Shown here piece by piece: positions 14,859 to 23,606 of a stretch of DNA of 45,442 bases; positions within the stretch are counted from its first letter, which is position 1; the number at the start of each line of letters is the position of its first letter. A program made the position numbers and the translations under genes. Origin of the DNA: JAFTYO01 sp045611785 (GTDB lineage: Bacteria > Pseudomonadota > Alphaproteobacteria > RF32 > CAG-239); contig JAZKXV010000008.1 of assembly GCA_045611785.1 (NCBI GenBank), positions 1 through 45,442 on the forward strand, read 5' to 3'. The notes beneath the pieces were generated by a model. The model was given only the letters and a program-made list of their open reading frames with translations, was not told where the DNA came from and searched no databases.

Positions 14859-15230
14859 ATGAATCAAGCTTCAATTTTTGCCGCTTTAACTGTTGGCACA
14901 GCGTTTGTTATGGCAGTTGTTATGTGTTCTTTTGCTTGGAATGTGTTTAAACAAATTTCAGCATTAAGACAAACTTATCACACTCCGCGTAAACATATTA
15001 TGGAAAATCAGATGTTGACATCCATATCTAAAGTAATTTGCTCCGGAGTATCACTGATAGTATACTTGCTCTGTATATCTATGATGTTTATGTTTAATCA
15101 TATCAACACTGGCTTATATTTAGGCAGTTTGTTTTTCAGTGTTGTAATTGGTCTTGCTCTGTTTTTTATTGTAGCAGGATTTAAACAAGAGATTGATAAA
15201 CACCTTCAAAAAATTGAAATCCATTTTTAA
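14859..15230 (+). CDS. Three-helix membrane protein, unknown
   Basis: A 123-residue protein with membrane helices at about 7-30, 58-78 and 88-108 and a charged C-terminal tail. No family recognised. It has its own promoter and terminator, so it forms a single-gene unit. The leader has no Shine-Dalgarno site and ends GTTATCATT before ATG, like the genes starting at 10950 and 31610. Confidence 0.65.
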   Translation: MNQASIFAALTVGTAFVMAVVMCSFAWNVFKQISALRQTYHTPRKHIMENQMLTSISKVICSGVSLIVYLLCISMMFMFNHINTGLYLGSLFFSVVIGLALFFIVAGFKQEIDKHLQKIEIHF

Positions 15231-15231
15231 T

Positions 15232-15263
15232 AAAAAAACCGTGCTTTTATAGCACGGTTTTTT
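15232..15263. terminator. Two-way terminator
   Basis: AAACCGTGCT / AGCACGGTTT with A and T runs on either side. It serves the gene ending at 15230 and the convergent pfkB-type gene. Confidence 0.85.
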
Positions 15264-15278
15264 GACTACAGTGGTTTT

Positions 15279-16295
15279 TTAAGCTTTTTTACCATATTGT
15301 AAGAGTCGATTTCTTACAAAACCTCTTAATGAAACCTCAGGTCTTGCTCCATAATGAGTGATAATTTCAGAAGCAGCCATAGAGCCTATCATTGCACATG
15401 TGCCAAGGCTTCTTTCTCTTGTCATGCCATATAAGAATCCTGCAGCATATAAATCTCCTGCTCCAGTAGTATCGACAACGCCATCTACTTTTTCTGCTTC
15501 AACAAAAATTTTAACTCTTCCGTTTACAACAACAGAACCTTTTGCGTTTCTTGTGATGGCAGCAATTTCAACCATAGGTTTAATTAAATCAAGAGCTTTA
15601 TAAAAATCTTCAGTATCGAAAAGAGCTCTAATTTCGTGTTCATTACAGAACAATACATCAACATATTTTTCAATAAATTCTAAAAGCTGAGGACGATGAC
15701 GAATCGTGCAATTTTTATCAGATAATGTAAATGCAACTTTTCTGTTATGAAGATGAGCCAATTCGCAAGCTTTGATAACAGCAATTCTAGCTTCTTCCTC
15801 ATCCCAAAGATAGCCTTCAACAAAGGTATATTTAGCAGCTTTTATAGTATTTTCATCAATATCAGCAATGCTTAGACGAGTTGCAGCGCCTAAATATGTA
15901 AACATTGAGCGTTCGGCATCAGGCGTTACAAGAACGATACTTCTTCCAGTTGCAGGGCCTTCAAGCAATGGATGTGTAAAAAAGTCAATTCCAGCAGCAC
16001 CAATATCTCGTTTAAAGTTTTGACCTAACTCATCATCATGAACTTTTCCTATAAAAGCGCAGTCTGCACCGAGAGATGCAAGACCAGCAACCGTATTTGC
16101 AGCAGAACCACCAGATATTTCTCGTTCTGGTATAATATCTGTATATATTTTACCTGCGGTTGTTGCATCTACAAGTGTCATACAACCTTTTGTTAAACCT
16201 CTTTCGCTCAAAAATCCGTCGCCAACTTTTGCTAAAACATCAACCATTGCATTTCCAATTCCGACGACATCATAAATTGTATCTATTTCGTTCAT
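15279..16295 (-). CDS. PfkB-family kinase (adenosine-kinase-like)
   Basis: A 338-residue ribokinase-fold kinase that phosphorylates a nucleoside or sugar with ATP. Signatures: SGGSAANTVAGLASLG (61-76, substrate side), ATGRSIVLVTPDAERSM, and DTTGAGDLYAAGF near 275-287 with Asp281 as catalytic base. The closest recognisable group is the adenosine-kinase-like PfkB proteins common in alphaproteobacteria; the substrate cannot be fixed from sequence. AAGGAGG precedes the ATG, overlapping the end of the chromate-transporter gene 10 bp away, so it is the third gene of that operon. Confidence 0.9.
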   Translation of the reverse strand: MNEIDTIYDVVGIGNAMVDVLAKVGDGFLSERGLTKGCMTLVDATTAGKIYTDIIPEREISGGSAANTVAGLASLGADCAFIGKVHDDELGQNFKRDIGAAGIDFFTHPLLEGPATGRSIVLVTPDAERSMFTYLGAATRLSIADIDENTIKAAKYTFVEGYLWDEEEARIAVIKACELAHLHNRKVAFTLSDKNCTIRHRPQLLEFIEKYVDVLFCNEHEIRALFDTEDFYKALDLIKPMVEIAAITRNAKGSVVVNGRVKIFVEAEKVDGVVDTTGAGDLYAAGFLYGMTRERSLGTCAMIGSMAASEIITHYGARPEVSLRGFVRNRLLQYGKKA

Positions 16296-16305
16296 ATTTT
16301 CCTCC

Positions 16306-16824
16306 TTAAAGTTTTAAGACAATACCGATAACTGCTGATAAGATAATATAAAGTATCGGGCTTTTTTTATATTTTAGCATTAAAAGTGTTAATATAATGA
16401 AAACGCTTAAATTTAAATATGTTGTTAAGCTAATTTTTGCAATTGAGATAAGAGCTAATAATATAAGAGCCAAAACAGCTGGCCTAATAGAGCTTAAAAC
16501 AGTTTGAACATATGTATTTTGAGCGTAACAGTTTAATAGTTTTGCAACCATAATTATAATTATTACAGAAGGAGTTACAAGACCGATTGTTGCTATAATG
16601 GCACCAAGTATACCAGCAGTTTGAAACCCTGCGAAGGTTGCCATATTTACTCCGATTGGTCCTGGAGTAGATTCAGCAACAGCAATCATATTAGTTAGTT
16701 CTTCAAAGCTAAACCATTGTAATCTTTTGCTTAAATCAAATAAAAATGGAATTGTAGCAGCACCACCACCAATAGCAAACAAACCAATTTTAAAAAACTC
16801 GTAAAAAAGTTGCAAATAAATCAT
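16306..16824 (-). CDS. chrA: Half-size chromate transporter (CHR family), second subunit
   Basis: A 172-residue membrane protein with one CHR domain of about six helices. FFKIGLFAIGGGAATIPFLF, WFSFEELTNMIAVAESTPGP and IGVNMATFAGFQ are the family motifs. Short CHR proteins work as pairs with opposite topology. Family members export chromate or related anions, but many are poorly tested. It overlaps the upstream chrA by 4 bp, indicating translational coupling. Confidence 0.88.
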   Translation of the reverse strand: MIYLQLFYEFFKIGLFAIGGGAATIPFLFDLSKRLQWFSFEELTNMIAVAESTPGPIGVNMATFAGFQTAGILGAIIATIGLVTPSVIIIIMVAKLLNCYAQNTYVQTVLSSIRPAVLALILLALISIAKISLTTYLNLSVFIILTLLMLKYKKSPILYIILSAVIGIVLKL

Positions 16825-17375
16825 TTTAGCCTCCGTTGTAGCTTGTTAGCAGCTATTCCAATAAGGCTAGCTATAATAACGATAATTACTGCGCTAACAT
16901 TTATAATCATAAGTGCAACGGCAGAAATTAAGAATATAGCAAAATGTAATTTTTTATTTTTACTTTGAGAATATATTTTTTTTGCCATATCAAAAACTAA
17001 AACGCTAATGAGAGCGCAAACTCCAACACGAATACCAGATAATGCATGAGCGACTATAGGATTATCAATGTATATATTTAAGATGGCTGCAATTAGGCAA
17101 ATAATAAGAAGCGACGGAGAAATTATACCTAAAGTTGAAGCAATAGCGCCAACAGTTCCTTTTAATTTATAGCCAGAAAATGTAGCCACATTAACAGCGA
17201 TAATACCTGGTGTACATTGTCCGATAGAAAAATAATCTAGAAGTTCATCTTCAGTTAGCCACTTTCGTTTTTCGACCACTTCTGCTTTTAACAAAGGTAA
17301 CATTGCATAGCCACCACCAAATGTAAACAAACCGATTTTAAAAAATGATAAAAAGAGTTTTATAAGTATTTTCAT
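16821..17375 (-). CDS. chrA: Half-size chromate transporter (CHR family), first subunit
   Basis: A 184-residue CHR-domain protein, partner of the next gene. Motifs: FFKIGLFTFGGGYAMLPLL, WLTEDELLDYFSIGQCTPG and IIAVNVATFSGYKLKG. AAAGG precedes the ATG. The pair is divergent from the transhydrogenase operon with 72 bp between starts. The in vivo substrate may be another oxyanion. Confidence 0.88.
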   Translation of the reverse strand: MKILIKLFLSFFKIGLFTFGGGYAMLPLLKAEVVEKRKWLTEDELLDYFSIGQCTPGIIAVNVATFSGYKLKGTVGAIASTLGIISPSLLIICLIAAILNIYIDNPIVAHALSGIRVGVCALISVLVFDMAKKIYSQSKNKKLHFAIFLISAVALMIINVSAVIIVIIASLIGIAANKLQRRLK

Positions 17376-17447
17376 AGCCTTTATTTTCTACTTGGTTTAT
17401 GTTTTAATGATATTATATCAAGTGCTATAAAATTTAAAGGGGAAAAA

Positions 17448-18443
17448 ATGATTATTGGTGCATTAAAAGAAACAAAATATCAAGAAACAAGAGTGGCTAT
17501 AACACCTGATATAGTTATAAAATATAAAAATTTAGGCCTTGAAGTTATGGTAGAAACGGGTCTAGGAACAGCCTCTGGTTTTAATGATGATGACTATATT
17601 AAAAGTGGAGCATTAGTACTAAAAAATCGCAATGACATTTTTAAGCAGTCGGATATTTTGGTAAATATTTGGTCTTTAGCAGATTATGAATATAAAAAGT
17701 TAAGAGCTGGCCAAATTTTGATTGCAAATTTTGAGAACAGTACAAACTGTGAAGAACTTTCTAAAATGAAAGTTGTAGCACTTGCCTTAGAAAAAGTTCC
17801 TAGGATTTCTAGAGCTCAAAACGTTGATATATTGTCATCGCAAAACAATTTGGCAGGATATAAAGCAGCTTTAACAGCAATGAATATGTTAAATAGAGCT
17901 GTGCCGATGATGATAACTTCGGCTGGCACTATAAAACCAGTTAAAGTTTTGATTGTGGGCTTAGGTGTCGCAGGTTTGCAAGCACTTGCTACATTTAAAA
18001 GAATGGGAGCCATTGTTTATACATCAGATACAAGGGCTGAAACTAAAGAAGAAACAATTTCTTTAGGAGGTCGCTTTGTTGAGCCAAATCATCAGATTGA
18101 AATTTTGCGCACAGTTGATATTTTGCTAACTTCTGTAATGCCACAAGGAAAAAAAGCTCCATTGTTATTTACAAAAAAAGATTTAGAGCAAATGCCTGCA
18201 AATTCTGTGATTATTGATATGGCATGTGGCAATGTAGAATGTAAAAACATTAGAAAAGATATACAGCTAGTGCAAAATATGTTTTTTGTAAGTGAAGTTG
18301 CAAATTCTGCAAGTAAACTTTTTGCTGAAAATGTGTATAATTTGATAAAAGAAAATGGTGGAGCAAAGTTCAAGATAAATCTTGAAGATGAAATTTTAAA
18401 AGCCATGTGCTTGTGTGATAATTGTAATCTAAGAGAGGAATAA
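17448..18443 (+). CDS. pntAA: NAD(P) transhydrogenase subunit alpha, NAD-binding part
   Basis: A 331-residue soluble domain I of the proton-translocating transhydrogenase, which binds NAD(H). Signatures: GALKETKYQETRVAITPD, PRISRAQNVDILSSQNNLAG and the Rossmann motif GLGVAGLQALATFKRMGA. It is shorter than the usual 370-380 residues, mainly at the C-terminus, which ends unusually with CLCDNCN. AGGGG precedes the ATG. First gene of the pntAA-pntAB-pntB operon; the split alpha subunit is an alphaproteobacterial arrangement. Confidence 0.93.
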   Translation: MIIGALKETKYQETRVAITPDIVIKYKNLGLEVMVETGLGTASGFNDDDYIKSGALVLKNRNDIFKQSDILVNIWSLADYEYKKLRAGQILIANFENSTNCEELSKMKVVALALEKVPRISRAQNVDILSSQNNLAGYKAALTAMNMLNRAVPMMITSAGTIKPVKVLIVGLGVAGLQALATFKRMGAIVYTSDTRAETKEETISLGGRFVEPNHQIEILRTVDILLTSVMPQGKKAPLLFTKKDLEQMPANSVIIDMACGNVECKNIRKDIQLVQNMFFVSEVANSASKLFAENVYNLIKENGGAKFKINLEDEILKAMCLCDNCNLREE

Positions 18444-18444
18444 G

Positions 18445-18741
18445 ATGACAGCATTATTTTTATTTACCATATTTATATTGGCTTGTTTTATAGGTTATTT
18501 TGTGGTTTGGGGAGTAACTCCTGCATTACATTCGCCCTTGATGAGTGTTTCAAATGCCATTTCAGGAATTGTGATTATTGGTGCATTATATACAGCGGCA
18601 CATTCTGATACATATTCTATTAGCGAAGTTTTGAGTATAAGTGCAGTATTTTTAGCATCAGTAAATATTTTTGGTGGATTTGCTGTTTCTGAACGTATGC
18701 TTGCAATGTTTAAGAAAAAGGATGATAAAAATGCTAAATAA
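18445..18741 (+). CDS. pntAB: NAD(P) transhydrogenase subunit alpha, membrane part
   Basis: A 98-residue membrane subunit with three to four helices, including GVTPALHSPLMSVSNAISGI, the family signature, and NIFGGFAVSERMLAMFKKK at the end. Together with PntB it forms the proton channel. It starts one base after the pntAA stop and has GAGAGGA upstream. It overlaps pntB by 11 bp. Confidence 0.95.
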   Translation: MTALFLFTIFILACFIGYFVVWGVTPALHSPLMSVSNAISGIVIIGALYTAAHSDTYSISEVLSISAVFLASVNIFGGFAVSERMLAMFKKKDDKNAK

Positions 18742-20086
18742 TGAATTATATTTAATATATTTGCTTGTGAGCATAATGTTTATTTTATCTATTAGAGGCT
18801 TAGCAAAACCTAGTACGGCGCTTGTTTCTAACAGATTAGGTATGCTTGGTATGTTGTTGGCTGTTATTGCCACTTTATTTATTTTGCCTGAGCAAAATCA
18901 TATATGGATATTAATTGCCATTTTTGCAGGTGCTGTTGTGGGCATTTTATCTGGCTTGAAAGTAAAGATTACAGCTTTGCCACAAATGGTTGCAGTTTTT
19001 AATGGTTTAGGAGGTTTATCTTCGGTTTTGGTTTCCTTAACTGAAATCAGAAATATAAATTCATCATATTTGGAGATTGGTTTATCTGTTGTAGTTGGAG
19101 CAGTGGCCTTTATGGGTTCTATGGTGGCATATTTTAAGTTACAAGGTAGTGCAAGAAAATGGTTAAAAAAACTTCCATTACATAATGTGATAAATTTGAT
19201 ATCTGTTGTGGTAGTTGTTTTTTCATTTGTAAATTTTATGATAAATCCTACAGTTGATACACTGTTTTATCTTATGTGTTTTTCGTTTTTATGGAGTGTA
19301 ATTGTTGTTATGCCTGTAGGTGGCGCAGATATGCCAATTGTTGTATCGGTACTAAATGCATGTTCAGGTTTTGCTGCAAGTGCAATAGGTTTTTCGGTAA
19401 GCAATGTAGCTCTTATTATCACTGGTGCAATTGTAGGGGCTAGTGGTTGTATTTTGACGTTTATTATGACAAAGGCCATAAATCGTTCATTGCTAGAAGT
19501 GATGTTTTTTAATAAAACTCAAGAACAAGAAACTTTAGAACAAGGTGAAAAAGTGGTCCATTCTGCAAGCCCAGAAGATGCAGCTTTCATATTAGAAAAT
19601 TCTTCAAAAATAATTATTGTACCTGGCTTTGGTATGGCAGCAGCAGAAGCACAATTTGCATTAAAAAATATGGCAGTGTTACTTAAAGAAAAATATGGTG
19701 CAAATGTTAAGTTTGCTATTCATCCTGTTGCAGGTAGAATGCCCGGACACATGAATGTTTTGTTAGCAGAAGCAGGCATAGATTATGAAGATGTTTTTGA
19801 GATGGAAGATATAAATCCAGAGTTTGCCACTGCTGATGCTGTTTATGTAATTGGTGCAAATGACATTACAAATCCATCAGCAAAAACTCTAACCACATCA
19901 CCATTATATGGTATGCCTGTGTTAGATGTATATAAGGCAAAAACAGTGTTTTTTGTGAAGCGTACATTGGGTTCAGGATATTCGAAAACTGATAATCCGT
20001 TGTTTTTTGCAGATAATACAATGATGATTTTTGGTGATGCAAAAAAGGTTACTGAAAATATTGTAAAATCGTTAGAGCAGGGATAA
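18731..20086 (+). CDS. pntB: NAD(P) transhydrogenase subunit beta
   Basis: A 451-residue subunit with about nine membrane helices (residues 1-265) and a C-terminal NADP-binding domain III. Signatures: LPQMVAVFNGLGGLSS, VGGADMPIVVSVLNACSGFA, IVPGFGMAAAEAQF, HPVAGRMPGHMNVLLAEAG, VIGANDITNPSA and KRTLGSGYS. The complex uses the proton gradient to make NADPH from NADH. I chose the ATG at 18731, which overlaps pntAB and has AAGGAT at proper spacing; an earlier in-frame start at 18671 would lie deep inside pntAB. Confidence 0.96.
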   Translation: MLNNELYLIYLLVSIMFILSIRGLAKPSTALVSNRLGMLGMLLAVIATLFILPEQNHIWILIAIFAGAVVGILSGLKVKITALPQMVAVFNGLGGLSSVLVSLTEIRNINSSYLEIGLSVVVGAVAFMGSMVAYFKLQGSARKWLKKLPLHNVINLISVVVVVFSFVNFMINPTVDTLFYLMCFSFLWSVIVVMPVGGADMPIVVSVLNACSGFAASAIGFSVSNVALIITGAIVGASGCILTFIMTKAINRSLLEVMFFNKTQEQETLEQGEKVVHSASPEDAAFILENSSKIIIVPGFGMAAAEAQFALKNMAVLLKEKYGANVKFAIHPVAGRMPGHMNVLLAEAGIDYEDVFEMEDINPEFATADAVYVIGANDITNPSAKTLTTSPLYGMPVLDVYKAKTVFFVKRTLGSGYSKTDNPLFFADNTMMIFGDAKKVTENIVKSLEQG

Positions 20087-20150
20087 AATTTTGAGCAATA
20101 TTTTGTTATGTAAAAATATATAAAAACAATAACAAAATATAAAAAAAGAC

Positions 20151-20178
20151 TTGCAAATTGGTAAAAAATGTGTAAAAA
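20151..20178 (+). promoter_or_regulatory. Possible rpsB promoter
   Basis: TTGCAA (20151-20156), 16-bp spacer, TAAAAA (20173-20178). A moderate match placed just upstream of the structured rpsB leader. Confidence 0.4.
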
Positions 20179-20185
20179 CAACTCT

Positions 20186-20290
20186 TGCCGGCAATGGTGC
20201 CGGCATTTAATTTCACACGCAAGATAGTGGAAAGCCGTATTGGCAATTCGCTCCGGTGCTTTTAGATAAAAGCCGAAAGTCTTGCGGAGG
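20186..20290 (+). ncRNA. Structured leader of rpsB
   Basis: A GC-rich folded stretch in an AT-rich setting. TGCCGGCA (20186-20205, both arms, 4-nt loop) is followed by TTTAATTT. Then CGCAAGA (20218-20224) pairs with TCTTGCG (20280-20286), enclosing GCC/GGC and GCTTTT/AAAAGC hairpins as a multi-branch structure. GGAGG directly abuts the closing strand. S2 autoregulates rpsB-tsf through leader RNA in enterobacteria; a similar role here is inferred. The first hairpin could also end the pntB transcript. Confidence 0.65.
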
Positions 20291-20316
20291 TTTAACCGGA
20301 AAAGAAGGATTTTAAA

Positions 20317-21108
20317 ATGACTATTCCTACATTTACATTGCGTCAGCTTGTAGAAGCAGGCGCACACTTCGGACACCACGCTCGTCGTTGGAATCCACAA
20401 ATGGCTCCATACATCTATGGCAAAAAAGATAATGTTCACATTATTAACTTGCAAAAAACATATCCTATGCTTTACAACGCATTAAATGCTGTTCGTGAAG
20501 TTGCTGCTAATGGCGGTAAGGTTTTGTTTGTTGCTACAAAAAAACAAGCTCAAGAAATTGTTAAAGAGCATGCTCAAAGATGTGGCCAATACTATGTAAA
20601 CTATCGTTGGTTAGGCGGTATGATGACTAACTGGAAAACAGTTTACAAATCAATTAACCGTTTGGTTAAATTAAACAACATGTTTGAAAAAAATGAAACT
20701 GAAGGCTACACCAAAAAAGAACTCATGAACTTGAAAAAAGAACAAGAAAAATTGGCTATGTCTTTAAATGGTATCATGAACATGGGTGGTCAACCAGATA
20801 TGTTATTTGTAATTGACACACCAAAAGAATCTTTGGCTATTAAAGAAGCTAAAAAATTGGGTATTCCTGTTGTTGGTATCGTTGATACAAACGCTAACCC
20901 AAATGAAGTTGATTATCCGGTTCCGGGTAATGACGATGCTATCAGAGCAATTTCTCTTTACTGCGAACTCGTTTCTGGCGCTATCTTAGATGGTATGCAA
21001 GCAGAAATTGCTGCTCAAGGTGTTAAAGTAGAAGAAGCTGTATCTGAAGCTAAGCCAGCTAAAAGACGTGCTTCTAAAAAAGCTAAAGAAGAAACAGTTG
21101 AAGCTTAA
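20317..21108 (+). CDS. rpsB: 30S ribosomal protein S2
   Basis: A 263-residue small-subunit protein. Signatures: LVEAGAHFGHHARRWNPQM (both family motifs run together), GGKVLFVATKKQAQE, RWLGGMMTNWKT and IPVVGIVDTNANPNEVDYPVPGNDDAIRAI. A Lys/Ala/Glu-rich tail (about 230-263) is alphaproteobacteria-like. AAGAAGGA precedes the ATG. First gene of rpsB-tsf. Confidence 0.98.
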   Translation: MTIPTFTLRQLVEAGAHFGHHARRWNPQMAPYIYGKKDNVHIINLQKTYPMLYNALNAVREVAANGGKVLFVATKKQAQEIVKEHAQRCGQYYVNYRWLGGMMTNWKTVYKSINRLVKLNNMFEKNETEGYTKKELMNLKKEQEKLAMSLNGIMNMGGQPDMLFVIDTPKESLAIKEAKKLGIPVVGIVDTNANPNEVDYPVPGNDDAIRAISLYCELVSGAILDGMQAEIAAQGVKVEEAVSEAKPAKRRASKKAKEETVEA

Positions 21109-21137
21109 TTTTTAAAGTTTTACGTTTTTTGTGTTTT

Positions 21138-21161
21138 AGGCGGCGGTTTTTGCCGCCGCCT
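21138..21161 (+). other. GC-rich hairpin between rpsB and tsf
   Basis: AGGCGGCGG (21138-21146) and CCGCCGCCT (21153-21161) form a 9-bp stem with a 6-nt loop. No T run follows, so full termination is unlikely; RNA processing, pausing or 3'-end protection of rpsB mRNA is possible. Confidence 0.6.
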
Positions 21162-21199
21162 GAGTTAAAAAATCATTACCAATAAAAGAGGAAAAAACA

Positions 21200-22126
21200 A
21201 TGGCAGAAATTACAGCCGCTATGGTTAAAGAATTAAGAGAAACCACAAGTGCCGGTATGCTTGATTGCAAAAAGGCTTTGATGGAAACAAACGGAGATAT
21301 GGAACAAGCTGTTGATTGGCTCAGAAAAAAAGGTTTAGCGTCTGCCGCTAAAAAAGCAAGCCGTATCGCTGCTGAAGGTTTAGTATCTGTTGCTGTTGAA
21401 GGCAATAAAGGTGCAGTTGTTGAAGTTAACTCTGAAACAGACTTCGTTGCTAAAAATGACATCTTCCAAGAATATGTTGAAGATGCTGCTAAAGTTGCTT
21501 TGGCTACAAATGGCGAAATTTGCGATATGAAAACTTTTGCTTGTCAAAAATGTAACAAATCTTTTGAAGAACGCTTAACAGATATGATTGCAAAAATCGG
21601 CGAAAATATGAATTTACGTCGTGCAAAAGTTTTGAGCGTTGAAAACGGTGTTGTAGCTTCTTACATGCACAGTGCACTTCGTTCTAACTTAGGTCGTATC
21701 GGTGTGTTGGTTGCTTTAGAATCAACAGCTGATAAAGCAAAACTTGCTGAACTCGGAAAACACATTGCTATGCATGTTGCTGCTTCAAATCCGTTGTTTA
21801 AAGATATTGCAAGTGTTGACAGCGCTGCTGTTGAGCGCGAAAGAGCAATTTTTGCTGATCAAGCAAAAGCATCTGGTAAACCGGAAAACATTATTGAAAA
21901 AATGGTTGAAGGTCGTATCCGTAAATATTATGAAGAAGTTGTTTTAGAAGAACAAGCATATATTATGGACCCAGATAAGAAAATTAAACAAGTTGTAGCA
22001 GATGCTGCTAAAGAACTTGGCACAGAAGTTGTCTTGAAAGATTATGTATGCTTCAAATTAGGTGAAGGCTTACAGAAAAAAGAAGAAGACTTCGCTGCTG
22101 AAGTTGCTGCTCAACTTAGCAAATAG
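21200..22126 (+). CDS. tsf: Elongation factor Ts
   Basis: A 308-residue nucleotide exchange factor for EF-Tu. Signatures: MVKELRETTSAGMLDCKKAL, GLASAAKKASRIAAEGL and VEVNSETDFVAKND. The core continues with IGENMNLRRA and HVAASNP. The loop before IGENMNLRRA reads ICDMKTFACQKCNKSFEE, with a CxxC pair not usual in this family. GAGG precedes the ATG. It follows rpsB after 91 bp and ends in a strong terminator; pyrH and frr, often next in alphaproteobacteria, are absent. Confidence 0.98.
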   Translation: MAEITAAMVKELRETTSAGMLDCKKALMETNGDMEQAVDWLRKKGLASAAKKASRIAAEGLVSVAVEGNKGAVVEVNSETDFVAKNDIFQEYVEDAAKVALATNGEICDMKTFACQKCNKSFEERLTDMIAKIGENMNLRRAKVLSVENGVVASYMHSALRSNLGRIGVLVALESTADKAKLAELGKHIAMHVAASNPLFKDIASVDSAAVERERAIFADQAKASGKPENIIEKMVEGRIRKYYEEVVLEEQAYIMDPDKKIKQVVADAAKELGTEVVLKDYVCFKLGEGLQKKEEDFAAEVAAQLSK

Positions 22127-22146
22127 TATTTCTATTTATAGAATAA

Positions 22147-22176
22147 AAAAAACCTCGCTAAGCAGCGAGGTTTTTT
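22147..22176. terminator. Two-way terminator shared by tsf and the cytidylyltransferase gene
   Basis: AAAAAACCTCGCT / AGCGAGGTTTTTT with loop AAGC. On the minus strand its upstream arm encodes the last codons and stop of the cytidylyltransferase gene. Confidence 0.9.
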
Positions 22177-22562
22177 GTGCAATTAAGGTGTTTTTTTGTT
22201 TCTGTTGAACAAACATCAGGTGTTCTAGGTAAATAAACGACTTCGCAATATTCTTTTAAAAAGTCAAATTTACCTTTCCAATCATCACCCATTACGAATA
22301 TATCTGCTTGATATTTTTGAACATCTTCAATTTTTTGTTCCCAAGTGTATTCAGGCACAACTAAATCTACATAGCGGCATGCTTCTAAAATCATCTTGCG
22401 TTGCTCATATGTATAGTATGATTTTTTGTTTTTAATCATATTAAATTCATCACTTGATAGAACTACAATTAAATAATCGCCAAGCGCTTTTGCTCTTTTA
22501 AGCAAATTGATGTGGCCATAGTGCAAAACATCAAATGTACCATAAGTTATTACGCGTTTCAT
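22158..22562 (-). CDS. TagD-like cytidylyltransferase
   Basis: A 134-residue enzyme of the glycerol-3-phosphate / phosphocholine-type cytidylyltransferase family, transferring CMP from CTP to a phosphorylated alcohol. GTFDVLHYGHINLLKRAKAL carries the HxGH site, and YEQRKMILEACRYVD and FVMGDDWKGKFDFL are TagD-like. The usual ISTTxI end is replaced by CSTETKKHLN. It begins immediately after the licD stop. With LicD it probably provides CDP-glycerol or a similar donor for glycan decoration. Confidence 0.88.
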   Translation of the reverse strand: MKRVITYGTFDVLHYGHINLLKRAKALGDYLIVVLSSDEFNMIKNKKSYYTYEQRKMILEACRYVDLVVPEYTWEQKIEDVQKYQADIFVMGDDWKGKFDFLKEYCEVVYLPRTPDVCSTETKKHLNCTKNLAA

Positions 22563-23489
22563 TTATAATTCTCCTTTAGCATATTTTCTAATGGCAATCA
22601 TTTCTTCTATAGAAAATGATTTTAAATCAAAATGATAAGTTACTGATGATGGTAATACCATGTAATCACGATATACATGAGTTAAATAAGCATCTGGCTG
22701 AGCAGGTGCTGGAAATTTGTGTCCGCAAAACTCAACTTCAGATAATGGGAAAAATGTTTCATAGTCAAAAACACATCTGCCCCATATATGATTATAATCA
22801 ATTCCCCAAAATATAGAAGGTTTTTGAGAAGGATCCGGTATTTTTCCTTCATAAATTTTAGTATTTCTTATTTCTAAAAGGCTTTGTAAGTATTTTTCTT
22901 TTTCAGATTCTCGTACTTTATGATAGGAATGTTTCTTGATTTGTTTAATTTTGTTATGTAGGGCAATTCTACCTTCAGTATCCAATTTTTCAACATAAAA
23001 ATCATAAGGAAAAATATCTAAAAATATATGAGGAAATTTCTTGTGATGAACTTTTAAGATATTGCATGTACCCTTACCGGAACAGCATTTCTCAACATAC
23101 AAGTTTTTATCAGAAGTCAATTTATTAAAAATTTCTACAAATTTTTCATAGTCTTCGCGCATCATACCAATATCTATATCATCATCCCAAGGTATATAAT
23201 CTTTATGCCGCACGGCACCTAACAAAGCACCAAAATCCAACCAATATTTTATGTTGTGTTCTTTGCAAATTTTATCTACTTCTAACAGCATTTTCACTGT
23301 AGATAACTGGATATCTCTAAGAAAACCTTGTGCTTTTGGTAATGATTGTACATCAACTGTTCTGCGAAGTAAATCATTAATATCAATTAAAAGTTTTTTC
23401 TTATTTATGTTTTTTACGGAAAACCGTATACCACATATACGATAAATAGCTTTATTGTTTTTTATTTCTTTTTTATAAAACCAACTCAT
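22563..23489 (-). CDS. LicD-family phosphotransferase
   Basis: A 308-residue protein. The LicD nucleotidyltransferase-fold domain begins near residue 60: MLLEVDKICKEHNIKYWLDF, GALLGAVRHKDYIPWDDDID with the metal-binding Asp cluster, and a conserved C-terminal region. The N-terminal 30 residues (IYRICGIRFSVKN) resemble the short beta segment found at the start of many glycan-modifying enzymes. The family transfers phosphocholine or other phosphoalcohols to surface glycans. It is followed without gap by the TagD-like gene, which could make its CDP-linked donor. Confidence 0.9.
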   Translation of the reverse strand: MSWFYKKEIKNNKAIYRICGIRFSVKNINKKKLLIDINDLLRRTVDVQSLPKAQGFLRDIQLSTVKMLLEVDKICKEHNIKYWLDFGALLGAVRHKDYIPWDDDIDIGMMREDYEKFVEIFNKLTSDKNLYVEKCCSGKGTCNILKVHHKKFPHIFLDIFPYDFYVEKLDTEGRIALHNKIKQIKKHSYHKVRESEKEKYLQSLLEIRNTKIYEGKIPDPSQKPSIFWGIDYNHIWGRCVFDYETFFPLSEVEFCGHKFPAPAQPDAYLTHVYRDYMVLPSSVTYHFDLKSFSIEEMIAIRKYAKGEL

Positions 23490-23606
23490 GAAAAACCTCT
23501 TAAAAAGTAACAGTTCCTATAATTTTCAATATATATGAATTACTGAAATGTCAATATAATATTATATATTAAAGATTATTTACAACAAAAAATATAATGA
23601 TTACTT

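Noticed and set aside
18671..18730. Longer start for pntB
   Set aside because: It would lie inside pntAB and lacks a ribosome site; ATG 18731 has AAGGAT and fits the family's N-terminus.
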